Positions 61,962-64,000 of a stretch of 64,000 nucleotides of DNA are shown here, piece by piece (within the stretch, counting starts at the first letter, position 1; each line of letters opens with the position of its first letter). The position numbers and the translations under genes are program-made. Under the pieces are notes generated by a model, which was given only the letters and a program-made list of their open reading frames with translations, was not told the origin of the DNA and did no database searches. The stretch comes from Pseudotamlana agarivorans (GTDB lineage: Bacteria; Bacteroidota; Bacteroidia; Flavobacteriales; Flavobacteriaceae), in assembly GCF_018860245.1 (NCBI RefSeq), contig NZ_JAHKPD010000018.1, positions 203,036 through 267,035 on the forward strand, read 5' to 3'.

Positions 61962-64000
61962 ATGATAAAAAATGTAAAAGGAAACCTCATTATTATTGCA
62001 TTAATAATTTTTGGTTTTCAAAGTGTAGCTCAAAACATTGGACCATGGAACACGAATGAATTATTTCAAACACCTTCCTACCGAACTACAAATGTTTCCG
62101 CAGTAAGCGGCTTAACCGGCCTATTATATGAATCTATAGATTATTTAAATAACCCGACAGAAGTTTTTGCCTATTATAGTGCACCAAGTGGCACCATGCC
62201 AAGTGGTGGTTGGCCAGCTGTTGTTTTTGTACATGGCGCCAGTGGTACGGCTAGGGCAGATTGGGTACAATACTGGAACGATCGTGGGTATGCAGCCATT
62301 AGCATGGATACCGAGGGACGATACCCTACTGGTGCCGAAACCCCTAACTCGGGGCCGCATCAAGTAGGTGTTTGGCAGGATTATTATAAGGATATTGATG
62401 AACAATGGTTTTATCATGCGGTGGCTTTAGTCTCTAGAGCAAATTCGCTTCTTAGGTCTTTTCCTGAAGTTAATGCCAATAAAATTGGTGTTATGGGAAT
62501 TAGTTGGGGAGGTACTATAACGAGTACGGTTATGGGTGTGGATAATAGATTCCGTTGGGCTACTCCTATATATGGTGCTGGATTCCTATCGGGGTCAGAC
62601 GGTCACCAAGGCAATGAAATGAGCGCAGCAGAACAAGAGGTTGTCGATACGTATTTCGCTGCTCAACTTTATTTTGATAATGTGACGTATCCAACCATGT
62701 GGATTAATGGCACGAATGATAAGCATTTTCCAATGACTTGTACCCAACAATCATCGCGGGCAGTTAACGGTTCGGCAACTTTACGATATAGTTTAAGGTT
62801 AGCGCATAATCATACCGCACCACAAGCACTTAATGAGGTCTATTATTTTGCAGAGCAAGTGATTAATGGAGCTAGTCCCATGCCAGTTATGGGCACACCA
62901 AACATTAATGCAAACCAAGTTTCTGTAACTTTTAGTTCAAGTGTAGGGGTGAAGAGTGCGCAACTTTTATATACTACTGATGATGGTATTTGGAATGAAA
63001 GAGCTTGGCAAGCCAGTGCGGCTACTATTTCAGCGAATACGATTACTGCCAATATTCCTAATAATGCCACAACCGTATACCTTACTGCCACGGATAATAG
63101 AGATTTAATGGTGAGTTCAGAATATATTTTAACTTCTGAAGAATCAACAACAACGCCCACAGGCGGAAATTTAGCATTAAATGGAACAGCTACACAATCT
63201 TCAACAGCAAATGGGGGATTAGCTTCTCGGGCTATAGACGGTAATACCAATGGTGCGTGGAACGGAGGTTCTGTGGCACATACCTTAGCAGAAGATAATG
63301 CTTGGTGGGATTTACAACTTGGCGCAGAATCTACGATCGAAGACATCGTGATTTATAATCGTACAGATGCTTGTTGTTCTGACAGGTTAACGGATTTTAC
63401 GGTTTTGATTTGGAATGCTGACGGGACGCGTACTTACCGAAAACTAAATAATTCGACCACTGGTGCTTCTGTTACGATTAATGTTGGCGGTGTTTTAGGA
63501 AGTAGAATACGAATTAAGTCCAATTTAGCAGCTACACAACTCAATCTTGCTGAGGTAGAAGTTTATGGTAACAGTAATTTAGCCTTAAATGGCACAGCTA
63601 CTCAGTCTTCAACAGCAAATGGTGGCTTAGCTTCACGTGCTATAGATGGTAATACTAATGGGGCATGGAGCGCAGGTTCTGTAACCCATACTTCAGCAGA
63701 AGATGGAGCCTGGTGGGCTTTAGACCTTGGTGCAGATTATAATATCGGAGAAATCAAAATTTATAACCGTACCGATGCCTGTTGTACAGAGCGTTTATCT
63801 AGTTTTACCATGTTTATGTGGGATAGTAACGGAAACCGTACCATTAGAAAAGTAATCAATACCACGCCAGATCCCTACATCACCATAGATGCCGGTGGTG
63901 TTTTAGGTAAGAGTATCCGAATTAATTCAAACTTAACCGGTACGGCGTTAAGTCTTGCTGAAGTTGAAGTTTATAATACTTCAAGTAGTTCTACAGCAAA
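61962..64000 (+). CDS. Secreted alpha/beta-hydrolase (esterase) with two fucolectin modules, C-terminus outside window
   Basis: Partial: reads open to base 64000 from ATG 61962. Signal peptide near 1-24 (IIIALIIFGFQSVAQ). Alpha/beta-hydrolase fold: VVFVHGASG (near 90), nucleophile G-I-S-W-G-G (Ser181), Asp in WINGTNDKHFP (near 247), and His in RLAHNHTAP (near 285). It resembles acetyl-xylan-type/dienelactone-hydrolase-like esterases. Fucolectin-like modules follow at about 403-537 and 537-675 (NLALNGTATQSST, ACCTERLSSF). It follows the GH29-like gene by 149 bases, so the pair probably deacetylates and cuts the same algal glycan (inference). A sorting tail should lie beyond the edge. Confidence 0.8.
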   Translation, partial: MIKNVKGNLIIIALIIFGFQSVAQNIGPWNTNELFQTPSYRTTNVSAVSGLTGLLYESIDYLNNPTEVFAYYSAPSGTMPSGGWPAVVFVHGASGTARADWVQYWNDRGYAAISMDTEGRYPTGAETPNSGPHQVGVWQDYYKDIDEQWFYHAVALVSRANSLLRSFPEVNANKIGVMGISWGGTITSTVMGVDNRFRWATPIYGAGFLSGSDGHQGNEMSAAEQEVVDTYFAAQLYFDNVTYPTMWINGTNDKHFPMTCTQQSSRAVNGSATLRYSLRLAHNHTAPQALNEVYYFAEQVINGASPMPVMGTPNINANQVSVTFSSSVGVKSAQLLYTTDDGIWNERAWQASAATISANTITANIPNNATTVYLTATDNRDLMVSSEYILTSEESTTTPTGGNLALNGTATQSSTANGGLASRAIDGNTNGAWNGGSVAHTLAEDNAWWDLQLGAESTIEDIVIYNRTDACCSDRLTDFTVLIWNADGTRTYRKLNNSTTGASVTINVGGVLGSRIRIKSNLAATQLNLAEVEVYGNSNLALNGTATQSSTANGGLASRAIDGNTNGAWSAGSVTHTSAEDGAWWALDLGADYNIGEIKIYNRTDACCTERLSSFTMFMWDSNGNRTIRKVINTTPDPYITIDAGGVLGKSIRINSNLTGTALSLAEVEVYNTSSSSTA

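Noticed and set aside
62843..63346. 167-codon minus-strand frame inside the esterase gene
   Set aside because: Antisense reading of the fucolectin module; the plus frame has a signal peptide, a catalytic triad and module motifs.

Overview
The window looks like chromosome of a marine member of the Flavobacteriaceae (Bacteroidota). The reasons are the low GC, many Bacteroidota-type -7 promoter boxes (TAnnTTTG), fused SecDF, a C-terminal type IX secretion sorting domain, DUF6495, the OstA-like and DUF349 proteins, a LytTR regulator paired with a LytS-like kinase, and fucolectin-type carbohydrate-binding modules. No species is claimed.

Layout. 1-3652 (minus strand): a sulfur-handling cluster with a Crp/Fnr regulator, two half-size YeeE/YedE thiosulfate-type transporters, a TauE/SafE exporter and an MBL-fold/rhodanese protein cut by the left edge. 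3826-3899: tRNA-Arg(ACG), followed by a 19-base imperfect copy of its 3' end. 4418-13591: a defence island with a DUF6088/AbiEi-like regulator under a palindromic operator, a type I restriction-modification system (hsdM, frameshifted hsdS, fic, hsdR), and a small GIY-YIG nuclease gene embedded in REPIN-like palindromic repeats. 13592-17473: a repeat-rich region with a frameshifted SRPBCC gene, two tandem secreted-protein paralogues, and four copies of one operator-promoter module, the last of which drives no gene but a possible small RNA.

17474-51573: mostly core genes. They include DUF349, aroE, two DUF368 proteins, a TPR protein, an aminotransferase, an OstA-like protein, purA-fur-spoT, rdgB, hpf, rlmH, nadC, a YihY protein, priA, rpsF-rpsR-rplI, hisS, secDF with an unknown exported protein upstream, two LytTR regulators, a LytS-like kinase, an outer-membrane beta-barrel protein and manA. 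51601-54735: an accessory islet with a self-regulated tetR-SDR-DoxX module, a toxin-antitoxin pair with a collapsed toxin, a second toxin remnant, and two long inverted-repeat elements resembling integron attC sites. 54705-58880: an esterase, a DUF4870-like protein, a dihydroorotase-like protein without its usual HxH motif, and a BatA/vWA protein. 59443-64000: two secreted proteins, a GH29-like glycoside hydrolase and an alpha/beta-hydrolase, both carrying near-identical fucolectin-like modules. This looks like the start of a locus acting on fucose-containing algal polysaccharide.

The candidates for undescribed biology are the GIY-YIG gene bounded by REPIN-like repeats, the attC-like elements around the toxin-antitoxin pair, the four-copy operator-promoter array with its orphan transcript, and the iterated 15-base motif in front of fic.
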